Shown: positions 8,618 to 17,737, numbered from the stretch's first letter. The stretch: 64,000 nucleotides of DNA from Bacteroides stercoris ATCC 43183 (GCF_025147325.1 NZ_CP102262.1:3534001-3598000); one strand, 5' to 3'. The notes: a model not told the origin generated them from the letters alone. Translations and numbers: made by a program.

Positions 8618-9715
8618 TTATTCATCAAATTCCCAGTCACTAAATTCAAAACTCAGCTGCTCCCAAACACCTTTTTCATCACTTTCTTCACGAGGGTTGG
8701 ATACGGAAAGGCCTATCAGACGGATAGGATGGTGTTCGTAATCAACCTCCCTCAACAGTTGTTTCGCCAACGGCAGGATCACATCAAGTGCCGTCAATTC
8801 CCTGGACTGCGTAACGCTGCGGGTTATCTGGCTGAAATCGTGAAACTTGATTTTCAGCGTCAGCGTATTCCCCCGGAAGTTCTTATGTTCCAGACGGGTA
8901 ACCAGTTCCACCGCAGTATGATACAACTCGATAATGACTGACGACCGCCGGTTGATATCCTTCTCCAAAGTATGTTCACACCCCACAGACTTACGAATGC
9001 GCACCGCTTCTACAGGACGAAGATCTATCCCGCGCGCAAAATCATAATAGATGTTCCCCACCTTACCAAACTCGCGCAACAGCATCGCTTGCGAACAGGC
9101 ACGCAGTTGCCCGCCGGTATGTATCCCCAAAACATGCATCTTCCTTGCCGTCACCGGACCCACTCCCCAAAAACTCTCTATCGGCAGATGTGCTATAAAA
9201 TCCAAAGCCTGGTCGGGATGAATGGTACACAAACCGTCGGGTTTACGGTAATCGGATGCTATTTTGGCAAGAAACTTATTGTAGGAAACTCCGGCAGAGG
9301 CCACCAGACTCAGCCGCTCGCGCACTTTCCGTTTTATTTCTCTGGCTATATCCACAGCCAGAAGAATACCCGGCTTATTTTCCGTCACATCCAGAAACGC
9401 CTCATCCAAAGAGATAGGTTCTATAACATCCGTATATTCATGGAATATCTCATGAATTTGACGGGACACCGATTTATAGACGTCCATACGCCCCGGAATA
9501 AAAATAAGCTGCGGACACAGCCGCTTTGCCTTCTGTGACGACATTGCCGAACGCACCCCGAACCGACGGGCTTCATAGCTGGCAGCAGCCACCACACCAC
9601 GCTCTTCCGCATGCCCCACCGCTACGGGTTTGCCACGCAGTTCCGGATTGTCGCGCTGTTCTACGGAAGCATAGAAAGCGTCCATATCAATATGTATAAT
9701 CTTACGTTCGGTCAT
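8618..9715 (-). CDS. dinB: DNA polymerase IV (Y family)
   Basis: 365 aa. The palm begins at once with IIHIDMDAFYASVEQ, contributing a catalytic Asp, and continues with the hallmark SLDEAFLDVT carrying the catalytic Asp-Glu pair. Then come the thumb HhH region (FWGVGPVTARKMHVLGI) and the little-finger domain (SVGCEHTLEKDI... LTLKIKFHDF). It is an error-prone translesion polymerase. A C-terminal beta-clamp-binding motif is plausible in the last 20 residues (WEQLSFEF). A TATCTTTG box at 9736-9743 lies between it and the MATE gene upstream, so it can be transcribed independently. Confidence 0.96.
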   Translation of the reverse strand: MTERKIIHIDMDAFYASVEQRDNPELRGKPVAVGHAEERGVVAAASYEARRFGVRSAMSSQKAKRLCPQLIFIPGRMDVYKSVSRQIHEIFHEYTDVIEPISLDEAFLDVTENKPGILLAVDIAREIKRKVRERLSLVASAGVSYNKFLAKIASDYRKPDGLCTIHPDQALDFIAHLPIESFWGVGPVTARKMHVLGIHTGGQLRACSQAMLLREFGKVGNIYYDFARGIDLRPVEAVRIRKSVGCEHTLEKDINRRSSVIIELYHTAVELVTRLEHKNFRGNTLTLKIKFHDFSQITRSVTQSRELTALDVILPLAKQLLREVDYEHHPIRLIGLSVSNPREESDEKGVWEQLSFEFSDWEFDE

Positions 9716-9735
9716 TACCTTGCCAACTACCGATA

Positions 9736-9743
9736 CAAAGATA
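9736..9743 (-). promoter_or_regulatory. -7 box of dinB
   Basis: CAAAGATA reads TATCTTTG on the minus strand; it ends three bases short of the stop codon of the upstream MATE gene. Confidence 0.55.
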
Positions 9744-9745
9744 CA

Positions 9746-11092
9746 CTAATTTTTGTTCATTCGCAGTATGCGCCGGTAGACATAAGCAAAAGTGGGAATG
9801 AGGAATAAATCTGCAAAAATCCAGGCAGTCGGGTCACCGAAGCAAACAGCGATATAGCCGAACGCCGGAACTGCCAGCAAACTGATCAGGATACGGGCTA
9901 TCATTTCGGAAACACCCGAAAGCATAGCCAGATTGGTATAACCTACTCCCTGAATTGTATAACGCAAAATACAAAGCAAACCAAGTATCGGGAAGAAAGA
10001 GACAGATATATGCAGGAAAAGCGCCGCATCTTTCAGAATTTCCACTTCCGAAGCCTCTACAAACAATAGAGTAAACGTTTTGGCTCCAACCATCAGCACT
10101 GCAAAAGTGAACGCCCAGTAGACTATCATCATCAGCGCGCTTGCCTTGACACCCTGCCATATACGTCCGGGCTTGCCTGCACCGTAGTTTTGTCCGCTAT
10201 AAGTGGCCATCGCCATACCCAAGCTCTCGAAGGGACACATAAAGAACATCTTGATACGCATGGCAGCCGTAAAAGCCGCTACACATGCCGTACCCAACGC
10301 ATTGTTGGCACTCTGCAGCATAATACTGCCGATAGCGGTAATGGAAAACTGCAATCCCATAGGCACTCCGATATACATCAGCGTCCGTGCCAACGCACTG
10401 TCGAATTTACGTTCGACAGGAGTAGTTCTCAGAATTTCAAAACGTTTCATCATATAGATGTAGCAAAGCACTGCCGAAACTCCTTGAGAAAAGACAGTAG
10501 CGATTGCCGCTCCCGCCACACCCCAGTCCAAAACAAGGATGCAAAACAAGTCAAGCAGAATATTCAGGACGGTGGAAAAGAGCAGAAACCAGAACGGCGT
10601 CTTGCTATCACCCAAAGCACGTATAATGCTGGACAACAAATTATAGAAGAAGGTACAGGGGACGCCTATAAAAGTTACAAGCAAATAATAATAAGCTCCG
10701 GTGAAGATATTGTCCGGCGTACGCATCATGCGCAAAATATCTGCACAACAGATGCTTGTTACCACGGCAAGCACCACCGACATCACCGCAGCCAGTTGCA
10801 AGCTGACCGCCACATAACGGCGCATTGTAATATAATCCCTCGCTCCGAACTTCTGTGCCACCGGAATGCCGAATCCTCCGCAACATCCGTTGCAGAAACC
10901 GAGTATCAGGAATATGACCGATGTACTCGCTCCGACAGAAGCCAGTGCATTTATCCCCAAAAATTTACCGACAATTGCAGCATCCACCAACGAATAGGTC
11001 TGTTGCAGCAAATTACCCAACAATAAAGGCAAAGTGAAATTAAATATGAGCGGAAGAGCCCGTCCTTCCGTCATTTCTCTTGATGTTGCCAT
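9746..11092 (-). CDS. MATE-family efflux transporter
   Basis: 448 aa with about twelve hydrophobic helices in two MATE halves (LPLLLGNLLQQTYSLVDAAIVG early; GLQFSITAIGSIMLQSANNALG in the second half). MATE proteins export cationic drugs or metabolites using Na+ or H+ gradients. It is most like the DinF/NorM branch typical of Bacteroides, which sits next to dinB here, though a separate dinB promoter exists. A TAATTTTG box at 11118-11125 lies just upstream. Substrate cannot be assigned. Confidence 0.92.
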   Translation of the reverse strand: MATSREMTEGRALPLIFNFTLPLLLGNLLQQTYSLVDAAIVGKFLGINALASVGASTSVIFLILGFCNGCCGGFGIPVAQKFGARDYITMRRYVAVSLQLAAVMSVVLAVVTSICCADILRMMRTPDNIFTGAYYYLLVTFIGVPCTFFYNLLSSIIRALGDSKTPFWFLLFSTVLNILLDLFCILVLDWGVAGAAIATVFSQGVSAVLCYIYMMKRFEILRTTPVERKFDSALARTLMYIGVPMGLQFSITAIGSIMLQSANNALGTACVAAFTAAMRIKMFFMCPFESLGMAMATYSGQNYGAGKPGRIWQGVKASALMMIVYWAFTFAVLMVGAKTFTLLFVEASEVEILKDAALFLHISVSFFPILGLLCILRYTIQGVGYTNLAMLSGVSEMIARILISLLAVPAFGYIAVCFGDPTAWIFADLFLIPTFAYVYRRILRMNKN

Positions 11093-11117
11093 ACAATCTA
11101 ATCCCCGAAACTCGACG

Positions 11118-11125
11118 CAAAATTA
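11118..11125 (-). promoter_or_regulatory. -7 box of the MATE gene
   Basis: CAAAATTA reads TAATTTTG on the minus strand, 26 bases above the ATG. Confidence 0.5.
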
Positions 11126-11198
11126 GTAAAAGAAATGCTGAGGGAAATTGATACATATCAAAAGATACGAAAAATACGGAGCGTGAACAAAGAGTCGC

Positions 11199-11909
11199 TT
11201 ACAACCCGGTCGTTTTCTTCAGTACGGAGCTGTGAGCCAGATAGTCGGGAGCCTCGGCATAGATATACATCACGCTTCCCCCTTTAATGGCGTCGATAAT
11301 AGGGCGGCTGAGTTTTTGCGGAACAGCCGGACAGCCGAAACTCCGTCCCAAACGCCCTCCCCTGCTTGCAACCGAAGGATCGGCATAAGCAGCTCCATGT
11401 ACCACAATGGCACGCTCGCGGGCACGGTCGTTAATACCTTTTTCCAATCCGTTCAGGATGAGGGAATATCCGTTCCTGCCTTGATAGGTTGTTTCTGTCA
11501 GATAGAATCCCAGGGAACTTTTATAAGATCCGTATTCATTGGAAAATGAAGTGGCATACTTGTCGCCGCTGTTTTTTCCGTGCGAGACGACCGATGAGAA
11601 AAGCAGCCTGCGCTGCTTCATATCGAACACGAAAAGACGCTTCTCGGTAGAAGGACGTGAAAAATCAATCAGAGTCAGTACATCCCGTTTACGGCCTGCT
11701 ATTTTATGATAGCCCGTTACTGCCTGGCGGAAAGCTTTCCAACTCACTACCCTTTCCAATTGCATGGAACGATACAAATCGGCACATGCTGCCGATTCTG
11801 CCGCCAACGAAACATCCGGCTTATCCGTCATGCAGGTAGCAGGTCTGTTTCCCAAAAACAGGAAACAGGGAAAAAACATAAATAAAAAAGAGAGGCAAAA
11901 TCTCAACAT
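11199..11909 (-). CDS. Murein L,D-transpeptidase-like protein (YkuD_2 type)
   Basis: 236 aa with an N-terminal hydrophobic signal (LRFCLSFLFMFFPCFLFLG), so exported. The catalytic part resembles the YkuD_2 branch: LTLIDFSRPSTEKRLFVFD... VVSHGKNSG... IVVHGAAYAD... RLGRSFGCPAVP. The His of HGA and the Cys of SFGCPA would be the catalytic pair of an L,D-transpeptidase-type fold. Expected role: peptidoglycan cross-link formation or editing. A TAACTTTG box lies at 11938-11945. It is adjacent and co-oriented with a second, different L,D-transpeptidase, but each has its own promoter box. Confidence 0.85.
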   Translation of the reverse strand: MLRFCLSFLFMFFPCFLFLGNRPATCMTDKPDVSLAAESAACADLYRSMQLERVVSWKAFRQAVTGYHKIAGRKRDVLTLIDFSRPSTEKRLFVFDMKQRRLLFSSVVSHGKNSGDKYATSFSNEYGSYKSSLGFYLTETTYQGRNGYSLILNGLEKGINDRARERAIVVHGAAYADPSVASRGGRLGRSFGCPAVPQKLSRPIIDAIKGGSVMYIYAEAPDYLAHSSVLKKTTGL

Positions 11910-11937
11910 AACTATCCGACCTGAAAAATACCGGCGG

Positions 11938-11945
11938 CAAAGTTA
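11938..11945 (-). promoter_or_regulatory. -7 box of the YkuD_2 gene
   Basis: CAAAGTTA reads TAACTTTG on the minus strand, 29 bases above the ATG at 11909. Confidence 0.55.
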
Positions 11946-11995
11946 GCACTTTCCACCCATACGACTATCATACAGATAGTTAAAAAAGAAAGTAA

Positions 11996-13024
11996 TCATT
12001 CGATAACAACTACTAAAGAACGCTCCGTCGGCGCCCAGTCAAATACAAACTTAGCATGTGAAGTAGCATTTCGCACACACATGTGCGAACGCGGCGTAGT
12101 ACCCAGCGACCAGCTATACTCAATCATGGCTGTGCGCGGAACATTCACCGGTACTCCATGAATATAGGCTCCGTTGGTAAAACGGCTGGCATAAGGCGCA
12201 TATCCGCCCGTTGCCGCAGAGCCGTCTTTCAGAAAGATCATGCGCGATTTCTTCTGTTGCAGTAAATACATGCCCAGCGGCGTTTCCTGTGCATAAGGCG
12301 GTGCATGCCGTCCTGTCGTTGCGGGATTCATGCTGCGGATTTTCCATTCACCTTTATCCATACGCTCCAACGTAGCGATATTCTGGTCAAGACGGTCTAC
12401 GAAAATAACATGATTAAAGACAGTGCTGTCCGCCAGCAGCTTCAAATAACGGCGGGGAACCAGCCACTCATCTTCCAGCGTAATAGGAAGAATACGGCTG
12501 AAACCGCCTTCCTCACCCAGCAGGTAAGCCAACGTCCCATCCCTGCCATAACGTTCGGGCACCAACGTATCTCCCGGCAAATACAAGGGAACGGACTGAT
12601 AACGCTCCACCCCAAGCGTATCCGCCACACGGCGATAGGCATTACGCACGAACTTACGCACCAAAGGGGCTTCCCGATTCAGATTCTTATAATTCTGCAA
12701 TACCACCCACTTCACACTGTCCCGCTGCATATTCTCTATATAAGCCAGACAATTGCGGATTACATCCCATTTGAAAGAACGCACGGTATCCTTGTACGGA
12801 TAGGTATCTTCCAGCGTATATGTATCGTAAAGCAAATCTTTGGTAAGCGTCACATCGGCTGCCGTCAGCAATTTCTCTCTGAAAGGCACTTCCACTACGG
12901 GCACAACAGTATCGGCAGGTTCCGATACCTGCGCAACAGAAGACGGGGTATGACCTTGCTGCCCGTTACATCCCGCAAGCACCATGCACACAGCCGCGGC
13001 AGCAAAAAGGAAGAATCGTTTCAT
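11996..13024 (-). CDS. L,D-transpeptidase lipoprotein (YkuD family)
   Basis: 342 aa from the ATG at 13024, giving MKRFFLFAAAAVCMVLAGC, a textbook SPase II signal with Cys19. The C-terminal third has the YkuD fold: TTGRHAPPYAQETPLGMY..., AYIHGVPVN, and the catalytic motif TPRSHMCVRN. The usual consensus is SHGCIR/VR; here Met replaces Gly but His, Cys and Arg remain. It should be a periplasmic, outer-membrane-anchored peptidoglycan L,D-transpeptidase. The longer frame from 13087 is rejected since a TATCTTTG box sits at 13085-13092. Confidence 0.85.
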   Translation of the reverse strand: MKRFFLFAAAAVCMVLAGCNGQQGHTPSSVAQVSEPADTVVPVVEVPFREKLLTAADVTLTKDLLYDTYTLEDTYPYKDTVRSFKWDVIRNCLAYIENMQRDSVKWVVLQNYKNLNREAPLVRKFVRNAYRRVADTLGVERYQSVPLYLPGDTLVPERYGRDGTLAYLLGEEGGFSRILPITLEDEWLVPRRYLKLLADSTVFNHVIFVDRLDQNIATLERMDKGEWKIRSMNPATTGRHAPPYAQETPLGMYLLQQKKSRMIFLKDGSAATGGYAPYASRFTNGAYIHGVPVNVPRTAMIEYSWSLGTTPRSHMCVRNATSHAKFVFDWAPTERSLVVVIE

Positions 13025-13084
13025 AAAGATACATTTAAGTTCGTAATCGGGTTCAACATCTTCATGAATACCTGACACCACGAA

Positions 13085-13092
13085 CAAAGATA
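13085..13092 (-). promoter_or_regulatory. -7 box of the YkuD lipoprotein gene
   Basis: CAAAGATA reads TATCTTTG on the minus strand. The transcript would begin inside the longer reading frame, which decides for the ATG at 13024. Confidence 0.55.
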
Positions 13093-13182
13093 TAATTTTT
13101 TCTTACGTCTACAACGATTCTCCCCCGATAATTGTTGTACCCCACAACGTTTTCCGGGCAGGGGAATGCCTAAGTGCACGGC

Positions 13183-13270
13183 TGAAGTACCTTGAAGGTA
13201 CAACCGGGATACCCTGAGGATACAACTGAGGTACTCTGAGAATATGACTTAGAGTACCTCAATATATGTC
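13183..13270. repeat. Four 22-nt degenerate tandem repeats
   Basis: Units at 13183-13204, 13205-13226, 13227-13248 and 13249-13270 share the pattern TGAGGTACnCTGAgnaTAc. A half-period of 11 is visible because GTAC or GATAC recurs every 11 bases. The first unit contains the near-palindrome GTACCTTGAAGGTAC. The array is non-coding, between phnW (downstream side) and the L,D-transpeptidase promoter. Confidence 0.75.
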
Positions 13271-13300
13271 CGAGAAACCATAGTTTTCCCGAAACGTTCA

Positions 13301-14389
13301 TCAATACTTACATTCTTTGATTACCTCTATCAACTTGCTGAAATCCTCCGGATACACATCTCCGATATTGCCAATACGGAATATGTCCGCCTGCGAAATC
13401 TTGCCGGGATAAATCACGAATCCCCTTTCCTTGAGCTGTGCATAGAACGATTTAAAATCAAAATCCGCATTCGGATAAAGGAAAGAAGTTATGACGGGAG
13501 ACTGTATAGCGTCAGGCAACAGAGTCTTGAAGCCGAGTGAGCGCATACCATCTACCAATACCTCATGATTTTTACAGTATCTTTGATGACGTGCCTCTAC
13601 CCCTCCTTCTTCAGCCAATTCATCCATAGCCTGTTTAAAGGCTCTCACCACATGGGTAGGCGATGTGAAACGCCACTTTCCATGTCCTTTTTCCATCGTT
13701 TCCCACTGATCGTAAATATCGAGCGAAAGAGATTTGGAAACACCCTTGCAGCGCATCAGTTCCGACTTGCGGGCGATGATAAAACCGAATCCCGGTACAC
13801 CCTGAATACATTTATTGGCGCTGCTGATAAGAAAATCAATACCCAGTTCCTCTACATCCAAAGGCACTCCGCCAAAGCTGCTCATAGCATCTACAATCAG
13901 CTTCTTTCCGTGCATCTTTACGATGTGGGCTATCTCCTTCAACGGGTTCAGCACGCCGGTAGTGGTTTCGCAATGTACCACCGATACATGCGTAATCTCC
14001 GCATTATGTGCCAGATAATCGTCTACATAGCTGACGGACACCTGCTCCGTTTCGTCAAAGGCCAGCATATCATAGTTGATACCGTGATACTCAGCGATAT
14101 TTCCCATACGGTCACCATAAGCTCCATTGCTCAAAATCAGCAGTTTATCACCCGGCTTAACGGTACTTCCTATAACGGCTTCCACACAATAGGTTCCACT
14201 GCCTTGCAGAAGAACGGAAGTATATTCATCGGTTTGCTTTGTAGCGAGTGCAACGAGGGATTTGCGTATTTCCTCTACGATATGCACATTATAATCCGCA
14301 TCCCATGTACACCAATCTGTGAGCATGGCTTCTTTTACGGTTTCGGAAGTAGTAAGAGGTCCGGGAGTCAATAAAATGTAAGGTCTCAT
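13301..14389 (-). CDS. phnW: 2-aminoethylphosphonate--pyruvate transaminase
   Basis: 362 aa, class V PLP aminotransferase. The start [18 protein letters not shown] and [13 protein letters not shown] are PhnW-typical; the PLP Lys is in [16 protein letters not shown], and VDAMSSFGG carries the PLP-interacting Asp. It converts 2-aminoethylphosphonate plus pyruvate to phosphonoacetaldehyde and alanine. Its ATG overlaps the phnX stop by four bases (ATGA), showing translational coupling. It is the last gene of the DUF5690-phnX-phnW operon. Confidence 0.96.
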   Translation of the reverse strand: MRPYILLTPGPLTTSETVKEAMLTDWCTWDADYNVHIVEEIRKSLVALATKQTDEYTSVLLQGSGTYCVEAVIGSTVKPGDKLLILSNGAYGDRMGNIAEYHGINYDMLAFDETEQVSVSYVDDYLAHNAEITHVSVVHCETTTGVLNPLKEIAHIVKMHGKKLIVDAMSSFGGVPLDVEELGIDFLISSANKCIQGVPGFGFIIARKSELMRCKGVSKSLSLDIYDQWETMEKGHGKWRFTSPTHVVRAFKQAMDELAEEGGVEARHQRYCKNHEVLVDGMRSLGFKTLLPDAIQSPVITSFLYPNADFDFKSFYAQLKERGFVIYPGKISQADIFRIGNIGDVYPEDFSKLIEVIKECKY

Positions 14390-15183
14390 ATTCTTGATAG
14401 TTTAAAGTTATTAATATTATCTATTACGGCAGGAAGTTCTTCAATGGAGTCTACTGTATAATGAGCTCCGGCAGCCAGCATACGGTTGCGGACATCCTGT
14501 TTGCGGAGCTCCAGTTCGGTAGCAGACAAAGCATTCACTTCATCCAGGGTAAGACCCAGTTCGTTACTGCCAAGCACTACGCCCACCGTCCACACTTTGG
14601 CATTCACTCCTTCTTTGATGTCGGCAATCGTGTCGCCTACCTTCACAACACAGTCCACCGAAGGAACGGCAAGTTCCGTCATATTCTTATAAATCATATA
14701 AGGAGCAGGCCGTCCTGCGGGAAGTCCGTCGGGCGTGACACAATTATCAACCACATATCCGCGGGCTGCGGCAGCCGGCAACACTACATCCATCATCGCA
14801 CGGGTATAGCCGGTAGTGGAGCCTATCTTAATTCCTTGTGCACGCAATCCCGATATCGTTTCAACCACACCGGGAATAGGTGTTGTATAATCTTCCAGAG
14901 AGGCAAACAACACACGCTGAAAGTCTGCATAGCGCGCCAATATATCTTCCTCGGCATACGGGCGTCCGTATTTCTCCTGAAACTCGTTTCTTACGCGGTC
15001 TATATTGAACAAAGCGCGTATTTCCTCTACTTTGGTCAGTCCCATGTGGGCACGCGTTTCAGCTGCCGTTACCGGAGTGCCTATCACATTAAAACTCTCA
15101 ATGAAAGCGGCAACCGGAGCGAAACAGCCGTAATCGACTGCCGTACCTGCCCAATCCATAATAATACATTCAATTTTCTTCAT
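14386..15183 (-). CDS. phnX: Phosphonoacetaldehyde hydrolase
   Basis: 265 aa, HAD superfamily. [11 protein letters not shown] holds the nucleophilic Asp in the PhnX-specific form DWAGT, and the cap domain carries the [12 protein letters not shown] segment. [13 protein letters not shown] is motif IV. The enzyme cleaves phosphonoacetaldehyde to acetaldehyde and phosphate through a Schiff-base lysine. With phnW it completes the two-step 2-AEP degradation route, releasing phosphate and nitrogen. It lies 32 bases after the DUF5690 gene. Confidence 0.96.
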   Translation of the reverse strand: MKKIECIIMDWAGTAVDYGCFAPVAAFIESFNVIGTPVTAAETRAHMGLTKVEEIRALFNIDRVRNEFQEKYGRPYAEEDILARYADFQRVLFASLEDYTTPIPGVVETISGLRAQGIKIGSTTGYTRAMMDVVLPAAAARGYVVDNCVTPDGLPAGRPAPYMIYKNMTELAVPSVDCVVKVGDTIADIKEGVNAKVWTVGVVLGSNELGLTLDEVNALSATELELRKQDVRNRMLAAGAHYTVDSIEELPAVIDNINNFKLSRI

Positions 15184-15215
15184 AATTTATATCTTTGAGT
15201 TATTTCCCTATCCGT

Positions 15216-16604
15216 TTATTTTGCCATATCCGGAAGAAGTTCCAATGCAACACGCTTACCGGATAAACCACCCGCCGGGTGGGGAGTATCGAGTTCTTCA
15301 CCGGAAACTTCCGCATATTTCTCACGACGATAACGCTGTATCAGATAAACTGCCGAACCTATAAAAGCTACACTGCATGCTATACCCACATAACCGGACA
15401 TCAGATTGTAAAAGTCCAGCCAGTTGACAGCAGGATTAAAGAACTCCTTGAATATCAGCACCACCACTGTACCCGTATAACCGATGAAATCCAGTGTAAT
15501 AATGAAAAAGCCCACATTCCCTTTTATCTTGAAACAAGCGATGAAACGCTCGAAAAAGAGTGTCTGGAAACTAAGGTAGACCGTGTAGAGCGACAAGCTT
15601 TGAAGGAACAGCCATGTCATGGGCTGCAATTGCAAGGCAGAATAATTGAAAGCCAGAAAACTCAACGTAGCCGTACCGCAAGTGACCAGCCCCAACAGCA
15701 TACACAACACCTTTATGTTGCTCCGTACTGCGGACATCAGCCCGAACATACACAGAATTATCAATGTAACCGTTGCATCCACCTTGGCAAACGCCCATGA
15801 CGAGAGTCCCGCCGCATCGACATCGAGTATCTTCACCAGAAAATCTTCCTTGATATCCTGCAATACCGTAACGAACAGATTGGCAAAGAACAACATTACC
15901 AGCACAGGCATAAAGTTCTTGAACAGACTTAAACGTGCCTTACTGTCCAGGGCAACCCTTTCCGTGCGCAGTTCTTTATCTGCTTGCGTGGGTTGCGGCA
16001 TCCGTGTCATCAGCCATCCCAGAAACGACAACAGCGGAAAAGCAAACGCACCGATGAAAGCGGGCATCCAGAATTCACTGATATGCAAATTATCCATCAC
16101 AAAAAGTCCAATCGACTTTGCGGTCCCCGAACTGATAGCGATGCTCAACCCCATAAGACTTGCCAGTAAATCCGTGACACGACGCCCTTCCAGAAAACTG
16201 AAAATCACTCCCCACATACACCCTAAGGAAAGCCCGTTGAAAAACAGGGCAAATACATTGAACGGTTGCGGAAGCGCTCCGAAAAGTACAAGGGAAAGTT
16301 CGGCAACCGCCACTGACAGGATAATGAACTTCAAGCGGTTTTCCTTCTTCAACTCGGAAATGACCTTGATACCTATCAGCTTGGAAATAAAATAGCCGGA
16401 TATCTGTACAATGCTGGTTGCAGTCTTATAGTCCATACCGAAAAAATCGAGTCCGTCAAACGTAGCCGCTGTAAATGGTTTACGCAATGCATACACCAAA
16501 GAATAAGAGAGCAAAGCAGCTCCACCCGCCCAAAGAATGAATAAGGCATCAGATAAATTCTTATTGGAAACTGTGAGTTCTTTTTTACCGATTATCGCAT
16601 TCAT
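15216..16604 (-). CDS. DUF5690 / MFS-like membrane protein, candidate 2-AEP transporter
   Basis: 462 aa from the ATG at 16604, with about twelve hydrophobic helices. It starts with an MFS-like helix (LFILWAGGAALLSYSLVYALRKPF) that recalls organophosphate:phosphate antiporters. Members of this family (I recall DUF5690) are found beside phnW/phnX in Bacteroidetes. As first gene of a tight operon with phnX and phnW, its likely job is uptake of 2-aminoethylphosphonate or a related phosphonate. That function is inferred from context and fold only. The longer frame start at 16691 would run through the promoter box at 16634. Confidence 0.82.
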   Translation of the reverse strand: MNAIIGKKELTVSNKNLSDALFILWAGGAALLSYSLVYALRKPFTAATFDGLDFFGMDYKTATSIVQISGYFISKLIGIKVISELKKENRLKFIILSVAVAELSLVLFGALPQPFNVFALFFNGLSLGCMWGVIFSFLEGRRVTDLLASLMGLSIAISSGTAKSIGLFVMDNLHISEFWMPAFIGAFAFPLLSFLGWLMTRMPQPTQADKELRTERVALDSKARLSLFKNFMPVLVMLFFANLFVTVLQDIKEDFLVKILDVDAAGLSSWAFAKVDATVTLIILCMFGLMSAVRSNIKVLCMLLGLVTCGTATLSFLAFNYSALQLQPMTWLFLQSLSLYTVYLSFQTLFFERFIACFKIKGNVGFFIITLDFIGYTGTVVVLIFKEFFNPAVNWLDFYNLMSGYVGIACSVAFIGSAVYLIQRYRREKYAEVSGEELDTPHPAGGLSGKRVALELLPDMAK

Positions 16605-16633
16605 GACATCTATCTTGTTTTTGATTCCGGCAG

Positions 16634-16662
16634 CAAAAGTAAGGCGGTATTTTAACAGCAAA
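16634..16662 (-). promoter_or_regulatory. Promoter of the phosphonate operon
   Basis: On the minus strand TTTG (16659-16662) is followed after 17 bases by TACTTTTG (16634-16641), 29 bases above the DUF5690 ATG. Spacing is slightly below the usual 19-21. Confidence 0.55.
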
Positions 16663-16804
16663 AATGAATTCCCATTATTAATAATATTCATGAAATCAAC
16701 ATTTTATAATGTAACATTAATGCAATATTAATGTAATGAAAGCATAACATCCCACGGCTTTCTTTGCAGACATTTTGAATAAAGAGCCATTATATCACAA
16801 CGAC

Positions 16805-17686
16805 ATGAACGAACTGCCTGAAATATACAGACGCATTGAATACCTGCGCAACAAAGGTGTAAAGATGAAAGAGATAGCCGACCATACCAATATGGCGGCA
16901 AGTGTACTGTCCTCGCTCTACTCAAGCGTATTGCCTACCTATATCGGGTGCATTAAAAAAGGGAATAATGAAGAAGAAGCATTGGACTACGCCCTGTCGC
17001 AAGTGAACAATGTATCGAAAAAACACCTTCTCGGCAATCTGAAAGAGTTAAAAGAACAGTTGTATGCATTGGAGCCTGCGGTTGCCACCGGACAGAAAGA
17101 AAATCCGTTTCTGGACATGCTGTCGGAAGAGATGCTCCGTTCCGTACAAGACGCATATAACTACAGCGGCATATACATCAGTTACAGCCTTTCCTCTTCG
17201 ACCAATGCCCTGAAAGTAGAGCCTTATCTTATCACAACATCCGAAAACAACGGCTATGTGAAAGTCGTACACATGAGCGCCTACAATACCACCCATTTCG
17301 GAACAGGTATTTTCAGCAACCACCAGAACTCCTACATCATATTCAATGAACGGGAGTCACCGCAAATGGCACTGTTCACAATCTACCTGCAACTGCCTAT
17401 GTACGATTTTCCGCATATGCTCAAAGGGCTTTACCTCTGTCTCGACTACAACCGCAACCCGATAGCCCGAAGAATACTGTTCATCAAACACTCGGACAGC
17501 ACCGGCATGGACGACTTCCTGGAACTGAAAGGCACTATCATCCCCAAAGAAGAGCTGACGGAAGAACAGATACCTTATTATAACTATACCTGCCAGCCGG
17601 GCGATTATATCAAAACCTGCTCCGTTCCTTCTCCTTTGTTCAACGAAAAAGATTTGGAAAGAGAAAAAAAGATGCTGGAAATCTGA
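16805..17686 (+). CDS. Unrecognised HTH-containing protein divergent from phn operon
   Basis: 293 aa from the first ATG, at 16805; the frame also opens at a TTG at 16775. Residues about 4-50 look like a helix-turn-helix (IYRRIEYLRNKG, KMKEIADHTNMAASVLSSLY). A charged helix follows, then a mixed alpha/beta domain of about 180 residues with no motif I know (YSGIYISYSLSSSTNALKVEPY, MDDFLELKGTI). No signal peptide or membrane segment is visible, so it is cytosolic. It faces the phosphonate operon across 200 bases, the usual arrangement for a dedicated regulator, and a ligand-sensing C-terminal domain is plausible. Function is inferred from position and HTH only. Confidence 0.7.
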   Translation: MNELPEIYRRIEYLRNKGVKMKEIADHTNMAASVLSSLYSSVLPTYIGCIKKGNNEEEALDYALSQVNNVSKKHLLGNLKELKEQLYALEPAVATGQKENPFLDMLSEEMLRSVQDAYNYSGIYISYSLSSSTNALKVEPYLITTSENNGYVKVVHMSAYNTTHFGTGIFSNHQNSYIIFNERESPQMALFTIYLQLPMYDFPHMLKGLYLCLDYNRNPIARRILFIKHSDSTGMDDFLELKGTIIPKEELTEEQIPYYNYTCQPGDYIKTCSVPSPLFNEKDLEREKKMLEI

Positions 17687-17710
17687 GCATTGCCCGCAAC
17701 AGAGCGACTT

Positions 17711-17725
17711 TGCAACCTGGTTGCA
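17711..17725. promoter_or_regulatory. 7-1-7 palindrome, probable Fur-family operator
   Basis: TGCAACCTGGTTGCA is a perfect inverted repeat of seven bases around one central base, the geometry typical of Fur/Zur/PerR boxes. It ends 12 bases before the TACCTTTG -7 box, so bound protein would block the -33 region. The operon's second gene encodes a Fur-family regulator. Confidence 0.7.
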
Positions 17726-17737
17726 TTCCCTATTATC

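Noticed and set aside
13183..13270. Possible CRISPR array
   Set aside because: The 22-nt units are contiguous and degenerate, with no unique spacers and no cas genes nearby.
15646..16395. 249-codon plus-strand frame opposite the DUF5690 gene
   Set aside because: Shadow of the membrane-protein gene; low-complexity basic/Ser-rich translation and no start context.
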